This document shows, one piece after another, positions 45,572 to 55,262 of a stretch of 64,000 nt of DNA. Location: positions 434,001 to 498,000 of the forward strand of contig WIUZ02000006.1 in NCBI GenBank assembly GCA_015956445.1. Reading direction: 5' to 3'. The notes below the pieces were generated by a model. The model had not been told where the DNA came from, did not search any database, and was given only the letters and a program-made list of their open reading frames with translations. Positions within the stretch are counted from its first letter, which is position 1; each line of letters opens with the position of its first letter. Source of the DNA: Thelephora terrestris. Its lineage: Eukaryota > Basidiomycota > Agaricomycetes > Thelephorales > Thelephoraceae. The position numbers were made by a program, and so were the translations under genes.

Positions 45572-46732
45572 AGAGAAGAACCGGAAGCTTACACCAGCGC
45601 GGGCTCGCTACAAATAACCAGACTACTCACCGCCAATCAATAGACTCTAACTTTGATTGCATTTGAATCGTTGCGGCGGATAAAGATACTTAATAACGTA
45701 CGAAACGAACGAACCGCCGGAAACGGGAGGATTTACCCTACTCTTCCGAAAGCCACCTTTCCGCGACCGGTCCGATATACGGCAGCTGAAACCTAGCTAG
45801 CCCGTTTCTCTCGGCGTCGATAAAGGCCTTGAAACTATGAAAGAGGATTCAGGACATGCGGGGGATGCAAAGCAAAGAAATACAAACGCCATTCCCAAGG
45901 AGGTCGAGACGATGAGCAACGTCATAAATGTCCGGAGAAATTGGGGGAAATGGACCAGAGAAAGCAGGAAGCGGAATAAGAGCAACGGCCCTGTAAGGAG
46001 TCCCGACTGGTATGCTGGATGATATGAAGATCAGCCCTCCAAGCAGTGCGGGTTAGGAGAAAATGTTCACCGTGGAAACGCACATAATCGTTTCGTGTTT
46101 CCAAGATCAGAAGCAGGAGCGCTGTACAAAGTCATTCCCTGCTCCTCGCGATGGATATTCAATGCCCACCCGATATTGGTCCCAGGACGTATGCAAGCGC
46201 AGCCATAACATCTATGCGCAGCCCCAATTTCGATTCCCATTGGTTAACTTGGCCTTCCACTTCATCGAGCGCACCCTGCCCTCCAGCAACGGAGGCGTTG
46301 AAAGTTGGGATACCGCCAGATTGGTAGGACTGAGATTGCTGATGAGGAGTCGGAAACCAGGAATTTGATATGCGGGAGTTGGGCGGGTTCTGCGAATGAG
46401 GGAGATCATCCGGAGCAGGGGTCTATGCGTGCTAGGAATATCAGACGTCTGTGGTATCCAGGCGCGGCACGTATGGGCTCACATATGGTGCAAATGATGA
46501 GGCAAAGTTGGAGGAGTTCATAGTCGTCGAGGTAACCCCGGTTTGGAGTAAGCGAACGTCACGGCTGATATCCGTTTTGTGACTTCACTACAAGATGCGT
46601 TGTTACTAGGCGGCATTACAGCTTGTATTCGTGGGAACAGCTACGAGTGAGCGTGCGAAATCATCCTTTGGTCCCCTCCCGCCCCATTGCCAGCGCCCTC
46701 ATCATCGACAAGGCCGTCGAAAATACCTCAAA
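45572..46732. other. Intergenic, 1.2 kb, no gene seen
   Basis: Open frames up to about 100 codons exist on both strands, but none shows a domain, signal peptide with a credible continuation, or splice logic. The right end is the promoter of the eS24 gene and has a C-rich leader. Confidence 0.35.
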
Positions 46733-47387
46733 ATGGTGAGTTACGCATCCCTCGTCTGTAGAATTGTCATTTGGGAGAAGACGGCCATCGAACGAGGGGA
46801 GGAATGGGATGGATGGCATCATCCTCGATTAGATGGGCCAACATATGCTGATCTACTTCCGACTCCTAGTCCGACTCCCCAGTAACAATTCGCACACGCA
46901 AATTCATCACCAACCGTCTCCTGGCCCGACGCCAATTCATCGTTGACGTCCTCCACCCCGAACGAGCAAACGTCCCCAAGAGCGAACTCTCTGAGAAGCT
47001 CGCTGCTCTTTATAAGACCGACAAGGCTCGCGTCGTCACCTTTGGCTTCAAGACGCAGTTCGGTGGTGGGAGGAGCAGTGGATTCGCGCTCATCTACGAC
47101 AACGAGGAGTCGCAGAAAAAGTTTGAGCCCAGATATCGATTAGTCCGGGTAAGGACAGCATTCTTCCGGACTGACTCCGTTGGTTGTTGACTGGGAATAT
47201 ATCACCAGTCCGGATTAGCCAAGAAGAAGGAGAGGCCGACACGAAAACTGCGGAAGGAACGAAAGAATCGTGCCAAGAAGGCGAGCCAGACTCACATCAC
47301 ATTCTTCCGCCTCACTGACACCCCGTTCTTCAGTTCCGTGGTACCAAGAAGTCCAAGGCTGCCGAGCCACCAAAGAAGGGCAAGTAA
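46733..47387 (+). CDS. 40S ribosomal protein eS24 (RPS24)
   Basis: A small-subunit ribosomal protein. The first coding exon is only the ATG (46733-46735). A 134-nt intron ends at a TAG acceptor and yields [20 protein letters not shown], the conserved start. [40 protein letters not shown] and [19 protein letters not shown] follow. Then come [20 protein letters not shown] and, after a last intron, [17 protein letters not shown]. The alternative acceptor at CCCCAG would break the frame. The last intron (47281-47333) must begin with GC (AAG|GCGAGC), because no GT donor keeps the conserved KKFRGTKK join. Such ATG-only first exons are common in ribosomal protein genes. About 140 residues, normal. 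Confidence 0.97.
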
Positions 47388-47592
47388 ATGCTGTGCGCCT
47401 CTTTGGGTTCTTCTTCTGCATTTTGCGGCACTCGGTCGTCAGTACGCGCCATTGTCATGCTGTGTATACTATGGTGTACACCCCTCCCTCAAGAAAATTC
47501 ATGTGCATGCATAAGAATTGCAGAACAAGCGTTATAGACATTATGCGAGGGTATAGTATCTACACTATGCGACAAGAACCGACCGATGGCAT

Positions 47593-49217
47593 CTAAAAGC
47601 CAAACTTTTTATGGATCACGTCCGGATCTTCCTGATACTCCTCTGCTGAAACCCACATCTACAGAGGGGTTAACGGAGATCCCTAGTACGGGCTTTACAC
47701 ACACCTTAGTGAAAGCGTTGAGACCGGCAAGGATAGAACCTCCTATCCAGGTCGAGTACTTGCGTTCTGGGGGAGCGTAGATCTTAATCTTGACATCCTT
47801 CAGAGCGAGCTTCTTGATCTCATTGAGCAGACGATCGCCAAAACCTGAAGGAGAGTTAGCCATTAGATTACTCCCACAGGCTTGAGCGATATCACCTCGG
47901 CAGAGTGTGCTGCCACCGCTGAGGACGATGTTTGAGAACAAGCTCTTCCTCAGGTCGAGGTCGACGCGGTTGATTGCGTCCACGACGACTTGATGAACGC
48001 CGGCATATTCTTGACCGATGAGTTCTGGGTTAAATAGGATTTCTGGAGCTCTGAACCGCTCGGAACCCAGCTGTATAGCGGGATGTGAGAGGATTTCGAC
48101 GATTTTTGGAAGCGCAGCTGAGCACCTGTATGGTGTTCCCGTCCGGTAGCTTGAAATCCTCTGGCCTATTCGCCGATTCCTTCTCCTCCTTTTGTGGGTT
48201 TAGGGCAATGTAGCAAGATTTCTCCTTGATGGTACGGACGACTTCGAACTCGGCTGTCGTGTGCAGATGGTGACCAGCTTTCCGGAGGAGCAGCTGCAGG
48301 TGGTCAGTGACGTCCCTGTGGATATAATCTTAGCACGTTGTATATCGAAAAACACGGGCGCACCTTCCAGCAATGTCGACTCTTCGAATGGCATGGGGCA
48401 TCGAGAAACCCTCGAAAACTGGTACGGCGTGCGTAACACCGTCTCCAGAATCTAGGACGATACCCGTTGTGCGACCTGACGAATATCTGGGGCGCACGTA
48501 AGTGAGGGCTTGTCAAAGGGGCGGGTGTGTACAGACAGGGAGAGTACTGCTTGCACTGAGATGTACAGGGCCGGGACGTTGAACGTGTCGAAGAATATCT
48601 GTGCAGCGATATCCCTGTTGCTCCGTGGATTCAGTGGTGCCTCGGTCAATAACACTGGATGCTGTGAGCGGATCAGCGAACGAATCATGGGTGACGGTGC
48701 GTAGACCTGCCTCTTCGCTCAGGGTCCCCAATTCCTCGGCATATACCCAACTCCATATTCTCTCCATGTCATCCCAATCGGTGACAATGCCGTGTTCCAT
48801 GGGGTACTTGATCTTTAGCAGACCCCTGTATTCTTGTGCTTTCCGTCCAATAAAGACATCTCCTTCAAGAGCACCGGCCATGACGCGAACATGTTTTGGC
48901 CGTCCTACACTGTGCAGATCGCCGCGCGTAGTCAAGATCGGACGAAAGACAAACGCGGGTGGATGGAAAAGCCCAAGTCAGTGCACCGGTGTCGGGGGTC
49001 GCAAGGTATAGACGCGGTCCTAACCGTGAAAACGCACAAGGACGGGAAGAAGCATTTTGGATGATCTTGACCAGCAAAGCCGGCTTTTATCGTTCCTGAT
49101 CCCTGTTTTTGAAGATTGTCAGTGCCCGACCTGTTTTGAGAGTGGGTGTGTTGTTGAGCGTACGTTGTCGATTACGATTGGTTGGTTGGTCAGGACATCG
49201 TCGAATTCTGTGGACAT
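47593..49217 (-). CDS. ARP1/centractin, actin-related protein of dynactin
   Basis: ARP1 forms the short actin-like filament of dynactin, the dynein activator that drives nuclear and organelle movement in hyphae. The start [18 protein letters not shown] joins through an intron to [20 protein letters not shown], the nucleotide-binding phosphate loop. [20 protein letters not shown] distinguishes it from actin. Next are [68 protein letters not shown] and [18 protein letters not shown] last exon reads [20 protein letters not shown]. About seven introns. The first ATG lies only 74 bp from that of the divergent Cys-rich gene, so the two share a very compact promoter. Length of about 380 residues is normal. 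Confidence 0.97.
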
Positions 49218-49291
49218 GTCGAGGAGGGGTCAAGGAAGCAGAGGGACAGACGCGGTGGCGATGCTGATCATCTCCTTCAGTCTCGACAGTC

Positions 49292-50085
49292 ATGACCTCA
49301 CGCCTTATCTTCAATCTAACTCTTATTCTCCTCTTCTTGGTACGCGCGTTCAAAGTCTAAGCTGTCGCGCATACGCTCATAACCCGAATCCAGATCTCAC
49401 TGGTGACCGCAAAGGCGAGCAAATGGGAAGCGACCAGTTTCTGCAAATGTACACCGATCTCATTTCACGTGCTCCCCTCCATGCAAACAGAACGCTGAAC
49501 GGAGTCTCAGGCGTGTGCTTTGGCACCAATTACAAGATCCTGCATCTGGATTTCCCAGATAATCCGAACAAGCCATGTCTATCTTGCACCAAACAGTGGT
49601 GCCTGAACCAAAACCTACCAATCTGCGCCGGTGCAACATTGGGGGATGCAAACCCCGATACTGCGACAGGGAAAGAGGGCGATGTTGAGGCACGTTGCTT
49701 CCGTGAGTTTCTCATCCTTGCTCGGGTAGGAACGCCTGTTGACGGTGGTGCATTGTGTGACCAGAGAGGGACTCGCCCCGAGATCAGCTTGTTGTAACGC
49801 TGTTTCTGTTGACCGTTTTTGGCTTGTTGCTGGGCGCAGGTATCAAAGGCAAGATGGAGAAGGCGGGTTTGGAACCGAGGTTCAACTGGACGGCAGGGAG
49901 GGAGTTGTGGGAGGTGCGTTACCCGGCCGACTTATCGGTAGTTGAGACTCACACCGCATCCATAGGGTCTTTTACCTCGCAGACGTTCAGAAGAGTTTGG
50001 CCTCGGAGTGCGGAATCTGTTCGGACGTAGAGACGGTGGTCGACGGGAAGAGTATGACCCGCTCTCGGAATCGCCTCCGCAATAA
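49292..50085 (+). CDS. Small Cys-rich membrane protein, conserved in fungi, function unknown
   Basis: Five exons join in frame. The start MTSRLIFNLTLILLFLISLV is a signal peptide or anchor. A luminal Cys-rich domain follows, with CKCVCFGTNYKI, PCLSCTKQWCLNQNLPICAG and TATGKEGDVEARCF. Next are QRDSPRDQLVVTLFLLTVFG and LLLGAGIKGK, a second membrane span. The tail is Arg-rich (GLLPRRRSEEFGLGV) and ends LSESPPQ. I recall this arrangement (CKC.CF, CLxCTxQxCLxQxLPIC, EGDVEARCFxRDSPxDQ) in many fungal genomes as an uncharacterised small protein; it probably sits in the secretory pathway with the Cys domain in the lumen. Eight cysteines suggest disulfides. It shares a 74-bp divergent interval with ARP1. 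The first exon (16 codons) and the GTACAC donor after CK were chosen to keep the conserved CKC.C. Confidence 0.8.
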
Positions 50086-50258
50086 CGTTGGGGTTTGTAT
50101 GAACGGGTTACACGTATTATATACTTCATAACGATCTTCGTGAGGACATAAATACCACGTAACCTACGGTTGACTCTCGGGAGGGCTCTGGGATCATCAT
50201 TGACGATCGGTGGCTAGATCGACGGATATTAACCTTCTTCCCCTGATCGCCAACTCCG

Positions 50259-50665
50259 ATGGGTGCACTCTGCTCAAAGCCGGGAACACACAGAGGAGGG
50301 CACAGGGTTATCGGGACGACACAGACGTTAGGCGGCACCACTGCAGGAGGGGAAAGCAGCATACCACCCGATCCTCGCCGAGCTGCGCTGGTAGCTGCGG
50401 AGAGGCGACAGAAAGACGTCCGTTTCTCAGTCGTGACATGGCGACGGCCAACGCTCACTCTGTGGTTTTACCGGACAGGAGCAACGAAGGGGAACGAAGG
50501 AGGACAATCCGAACGCAGGGAAACTTGCTGGCCAGCTTGCGTCGAAGAACGCCAGCAAGGGACCTGAACCGAAGCAACCAGACCGACTCGTGGTAAGCAC
50601 ACGTTCGCTGGACCTCTGCCGTTTGTGATTATGGTTAGCTGATAGATAAGAACTAGTGGGACTGA
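50259..50665 (+). CDS. Small N-myristoylated SVIP-like protein
   Basis: Three exons (50259-50417, 50479-50592, 50657-50665) encode about 93 residues. MGALCSKP at the start is a strong N-myristoylation signal (Gly2, Ser6) with a neighbouring palmitoylatable Cys5. After a Gly/Thr-rich linker comes DPRRAALVAAERRQKDEQRR, which resembles the AAERRQ-type VCP/p97-interacting motif of animal SVIP, itself a tiny myristoylated protein. The rest is polar (NPNAGKLAGQLASKN) and ends RLVWD. The last coding exon is only nine bases (Trp-Asp-stop). It was chosen because related fungal proteins, as I recall them, end in LVWD; a fully different terminal acceptor cannot be excluded. A role as membrane-anchored p97/Cdc48 adaptor in ER-associated degradation is an inference. 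Confidence 0.62.
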
Positions 50666-51101
50666 GCACGATGCAGCTAAGTGCGATGCGAATATTGCTT
50701 CACATGTCCCCCCCGCCGCGAGGCTTGACTTATCTCCTCAGATAAGGTTCGATCTCAATGCTAGCTGGGATTGCATTCATCTTCTAATCAAGCCCCAGAT
50801 GGCGGAATCCACCTTCGTTCTCGCAGTTTGAGGGTCTTGATCTCGCTCATCGACACCCCTTTCCTTTCCGATACCTGTTCTTTCGCACGTTCTCCTTCCA
50901 ATCTATACTTAGTTTATTCCTCTGTACCAACTCTTTTGGTCGCGGTCCGCTCCAGCGGATTCACTTGGCACCTCGGCCCATCTTCCGAACCTCACGTGAT
51001 CCTGAATTCCGCCACCCACGGCCCACGGGCGTGACCACGTCGACATTCAAACTTCGCGACCCACTCGAGACCCCTCATACAGGCTGCTCGAGGCCACATG
51101 A

Positions 51102-52255
51102 ATGTCAGACAAGCAATGGGAGCAAGTCCTTTGGAAGAGGCAGCCATTTCCTGACAACTATGTGCCACCTTCCTTCCTCTCATCTCTCCGGAGGAACTGT
51201 ATGTGCACCTCAGCTCGGTATCTCTTTACCATCCGGGGACTAACGTCGGTTCTTGAAACACCCAGCGAACTTCCGGCCCTACTCTTACTGGAAATTAGTC
51301 TCCCTGTGTTACCCAATTGCGCAGCATATATGCACCATATTCATCTTCCTCGCGACTTTCGTGAGGATCAAGGAGCGAATGCTGGACCCACGTCTCCTTG
51401 TGTGGGCATCGATATTCGCATTTGCCCTGGGGTATCTCGTTTGGCAAGCCGTCGAGATCCAGCTGGCGAGCAAGTTCCGCCAGGTGCGGAAACCTACAAA
51501 TCGTAAGCCTCGTGATCCCTTGCTGTCCCTGCTGTTGTATTGAAACGGCTATTCCCGCTCGCTTCGCCGAAAGATGCAAAGACGGTGAAGTCTTCCATAT
51601 TGGCGTTCCTGGCGCTGTTGTCTTTGTCGCCTGTGATGAAGACGCTGACGGCGTCCACGTCCTCGGATTCGATCTGGGCAATTGCTGCGTGCCTGTTCAT
51701 CCTGAATGCGTTGATCGCGAACTACAGCTCCCCGCGCCCAGAGATTTACACCCGAGAAAGGTGCGGCTGCGGTCATTATGTTATTTCCAGGCCGTTTTGA
51801 CCGGTTGGTCATGCAGTCTCACGTCGGTGCTTTCGATTAATGCTGCCATATCTGCATCCGTCGTGCTTGCGTCGAGATTACCCGACGACATCTCGGTGTT
51901 TGCCCTTATGCTGTATGCTGTGGTCCTGTTCGCGATGTTCCCCGTCCTACGCCATCGATTACAGGTAAGTGTCTTGCTCGGCTGACCGTCCCCCGTCGGG
52001 TATCACGGACGGGAGAGCATCATATCGCCTCAAGATGCCCTTTGTGTCCGACATAGAAAGAATTCTTGCTGACATGCTGGATAGGCCGCGTCATCAGGCT
52101 TCCAGGCGTTCCTTACGGTCCTTCTATCCGCGATATCAGTACTTCTCACAGCCCCCTTATCGCCATTTGTTGCATGGATTTACGGAGGGGTTCTAAGCTT
52201 GGTACTGTTCGCCGCCCCAGCTGCGCTGGTTTGGGCACAAAGGTACAAAAAGTAA
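51102..52255 (+). CDS. GPI2/PIG-C, subunit of the GPI-GlcNAc transferase
   Basis: GPI2 is a membrane subunit of the ER complex that adds GlcNAc to phosphatidylinositol, the first step of GPI anchor synthesis. The start MSDKQWEQVLWKRQPFPDNY followed by VPPSFLSSLRRN is the conserved N-terminus. After an intron, NFRPYSYWKLVSLCYPIAQH follows, then a chain of membrane spans: LVWASIFAFALGYLVWQAVE, SSILAFLALLSLSPVMKTLT, DSIWAIAACLFILNALIANY and VLSINAAISASVVLASRLPD. It ends LSLVLFAAPAALVWAQRYKK. The SPVMKTLT..TSSDSIWA block is diagnostic. Four or five short introns. Length near 300 residues, normal for the family. Confidence 0.93.
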
Positions 52256-53462
52256 CGGGTGCGATTATCATCCGAGAACAGTTGCGCTGACACGTTGCCG
52301 GTTCACGACAGCGAACTGAAGGGCTCCTGGGACGTCGCAGTTCCGCGAGTAAATCGTCGAAGGCGGGGAAAGTCGGTGGCAATGATGGAGCATCTGCATC
52401 AACGACGATTAGGAGGGTGACTGGTGACGTGCGCACAGACCGTCGTCTCGAGGGTCTTCTCGCTGGACCCTCCCCCTCAGAGACCGGGGTCCGATCATGG
52501 ACTTGCCGGATTTCAAAATCGTCTCGTCCGGTCGATCTGAGGTTAGCGTGGGTGTCCAAGGAGGCGCCCGCCTTGTTGGTTTGATCCCGAAGCATCTCAG
52601 GCGCCCTCCCACTGCCGTCACTCTCGTGAACTCCCAGTGGGAATCAAAAACACATGCGACAGTCGAGACGCCTCCGTCGCTCGCTTTCAATTATCTCCCA
52701 TCACCCTTTTTTTTTATCTCACAGGGGGACGCCCTACTCGGACAACATCATCCGGAAATACAAATCTACGCACGATTGTGTAACGTTTGCGGGAATTTTC
52801 ACCTTTTGGGAGTGGTGCGATTTTGAGGGTACTGAGGTAACTTCCAAAGAGGAGTCTACACGTATAGCAGTCCGGATACCCTCTACCAACTAAGCAGCCT
52901 CTTAACGGACGGTGACCTTGTTTAGGCAAAAGTTGTCCACAGCTCGGACACCAGTCCGGTGAAGCGCGCACTGATCCGGCGCCTATTACACTTTTGCTCC
53001 GCGCAACAGATCAGCAGCACGTAATCGCCACAACGTTACCCTGGACAGCTGACGCTGATGGACCTGGTCACAACCCCCAGAGTATACAGAAGATCGTGTT
53101 CGTGGCAGGAGAGAGAGAGAAAGAGCCCGTACTACATACATACTACTTGTGTATATATCAAAGAAGGGTGTTGACACTGATCGTACATGACTAGGTATAT
53201 CCAAATGTTGCGAAAGCCATCGTGCGGAGTGCTCGAGTATAGTAGATGCTATAAATCTAATAAGGTACAGCGAAGCGTGAAAGAAAGTGGGGTGAGTTCT
53301 GAGATAATTGAGGGGGAGATAAGAGAACCGAAAATAAAAGATGCGGAAAACAGGTAGACTGGGAAAGCGTGCGTTCATGCGGTAAAAAAAGGGATACGAC
53401 AAGGTTTGCGTATAGGTGTTTCAGAGCGAGGCAGAGCATAGCAAGGGCACCGTAGGGGTATG
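52256..53462. other. Intergenic region with an unresolved, possibly coding stretch
   Basis: The right half (about 52900-53462) is the 3' UTR side of the bZIP gene. In the left half, plus-strand readings look partly coding (for example GLLGRRSSASKSSKAGKVGG around 52320-52380 and SDNIIRKYKSTHDCVTFAGI around 52735-52800). A T-run plus CACAG acceptor lies at about 52707-52725. I could not assemble a complete frame with a start and stop, so no gene is called. Confidence 0.35.
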
Positions 53463-54976
53463 TCATGGCCGGTAATCTTCGTCGTCGTCTTCATCCTCCA
53501 GTCTCGGTCGCTTGTTGCTCTTCGTTATTCCTAACCCGATCCCTCGGGCTTCGAGAGCCTCCATAGCTGCTTTCGCAGCACCTTCAGACCCCTTCTTCTG
53601 TCTAGTCCGCGTACGGCGCAGGGCACCGAATGCCTGCGCCTTGATCACCGCGAGTGTCGAGCAGATAGGAGCGTTGGTAGGTGACGGAGATCTCGAACGT
53701 GAATTTGTTGGCCTTCGTGAAACGTTGTGGGGTGTGTAGTGATACGAGTCTGCTTCGCTTTTCTCGCGATCTGGACTAGCGGTTTCCGTGTTGTTGAACG
53801 GTGGCATCATAGGGAAATTTTGCGATTCTGCGGCATGTGTAGGGCGGCGCGAGGTCGCCATTCGATACCGTTCGTCGTTGCTCACGACAGAGATGTGCGC
53901 GGTTCCGCCATGGAGGGTCAGTTCCGCTCCGTTAGTCGAGTGTCGTCGGAAATTAAAGTCCGACCGGTCAGCTGGAACTGGGTTTTCCGGGAAGGGGAAC
54001 TGAAACGGTGAGGTCATTGTGCTGGAGGAGCTAGAAGTCGTTGAAGCGCTGGGGGATAATGGACGGTTCGGAGCAAAGGTATACGAAGTAGAGGTATCTA
54101 GATTGGACAGAGCCATCTTCTGGTCTTCATATCTTGGGAGGTAGGGGATTTCCGGCGAGGTGAGGTTCGATTGTGGGCCTTCAACAAAGGCGGGGGAATG
54201 TGTGGGGGTAGTGCTTCCTGCGTTCATGGGATCGGCGTGGGTGATAGGTGACTGATTCATGCCCTGCGTCCAGCTGGGATCGCGAATGTTACCTTCCACG
54301 TCATAAGGTGAGTAAGGGCCATACTTCGGTAGACGTTGCTGGGTGTGTATCGGTGAACCGCGGGTATCCATGGTTTCCGCACCAGCGTAGGACGTTATCG
54401 ACGGAGACCGAGACTGGTATTCGTGTTGGGGATGAGTGGGGTAATGCATACCGCCGCCCATCTGGCCATTGGCGTCTCGAGCGGTTGGGTAACGATGGGA
54501 CATGTTCTGATCCGGGTATTGGGAAACGTGAGAAGGAGAAATTGGGGATGGCAGCGGCTGGGACTGGGTAGACGAGAGGCTGGGTGAGGGATAGGGCGTC
54601 TGAGAGAAATCATCTGGATGGGGGTCGTGTCCTTTCCTCTGAGCCCAGAGGGCGCGCCAGAACTTCTCGCGTTCGCGGGCCTCGCTCTTCAAGCGGGCGT
54701 TCTCCTTGCGGAGCTCGGTCGATTGAGCCTTGGCATCATTGCACGACTCCTGGAGCTGGATGACTACAGACTCGAGGTTCGTAACTGGAACGGGGACATC
54801 GACGTGATCAGAGGAAAGTTGGGACGGATAAGGATATGAAGGTGAGACTTGCCAGCTTCCTCGAGGGTTGCGATGTAGTTTGCCCTCCTGGCACGGAAAG
54901 CGGCCTGAGCGTCAGCATTTTTCTTTTTGCGCATCGCAGCGTCGTCGGAGAGGGACTTTGGGTTCGCGGGAGGCAT
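53463..54976 (-). CDS. bZIP transcription factor
   Basis: A leucine-zipper DNA-binding protein. MPPANPKSLSDDAAMRKKKN leads into NADAQAAFRARRANYIATLE, a basic region with the NxxAQxxFR signature of the fungal Yap1/Pap1 class. After an intron the zipper follows (TNLESVVIQLQESCNDAKAQ, STELRKENARLKSE). The remainder is a long Ser/Pro/Thr-rich, low-complexity region with Tyr and Gln, typical of activation segments. Near the end a basic block (ALRRTRTRQKKGSEGAA) precedes an acidic tail (EDEDDDEDYRP). No Cys-rich redox domains of the Yap1 type are seen, so oxidative-stress sensing cannot be assumed. The start is the ATG at 54976; the longer frame to 55012 begins at a non-ATG codon. Confidence 0.9.
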
Positions 54977-55262
54977 CCTTGGAGGAGGAGGAAGAAGGAA
55001 CGAGGAGGACAAGCTGGGAAATGATGAGATGGACAGAAGCGGACAATAAAAAAGGTCCTGCTCCGCGTTTTATTTTATTTTCCTTTTTCTTTTTTTCGCC
55101 CAGCTTAGCCATTTGGGTCTCAAACCTTATTCGGTAAATTCTCCTGCATCCAATCATTGTACCTAATCGAAATCCCACAAGCTGTTAACCGCTGTCCCTC
55201 TCTAACCTCGGCCATCACCCAACTTGTCAGACATTTGCCTCCGTCTTCACCCACTCACAATT

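Noticed and set aside
50720-50770. tRNA-like GGTTCGATC motif
   Set aside because: It resembles a B box, but there is no acceptor stem, D-arm or anticodon arm around it.
54977-55012. Longer bZIP start beginning SSSFLLPPPP
   Set aside because: The open frame begins at a TTG codon; the ATG at 54976 is used.
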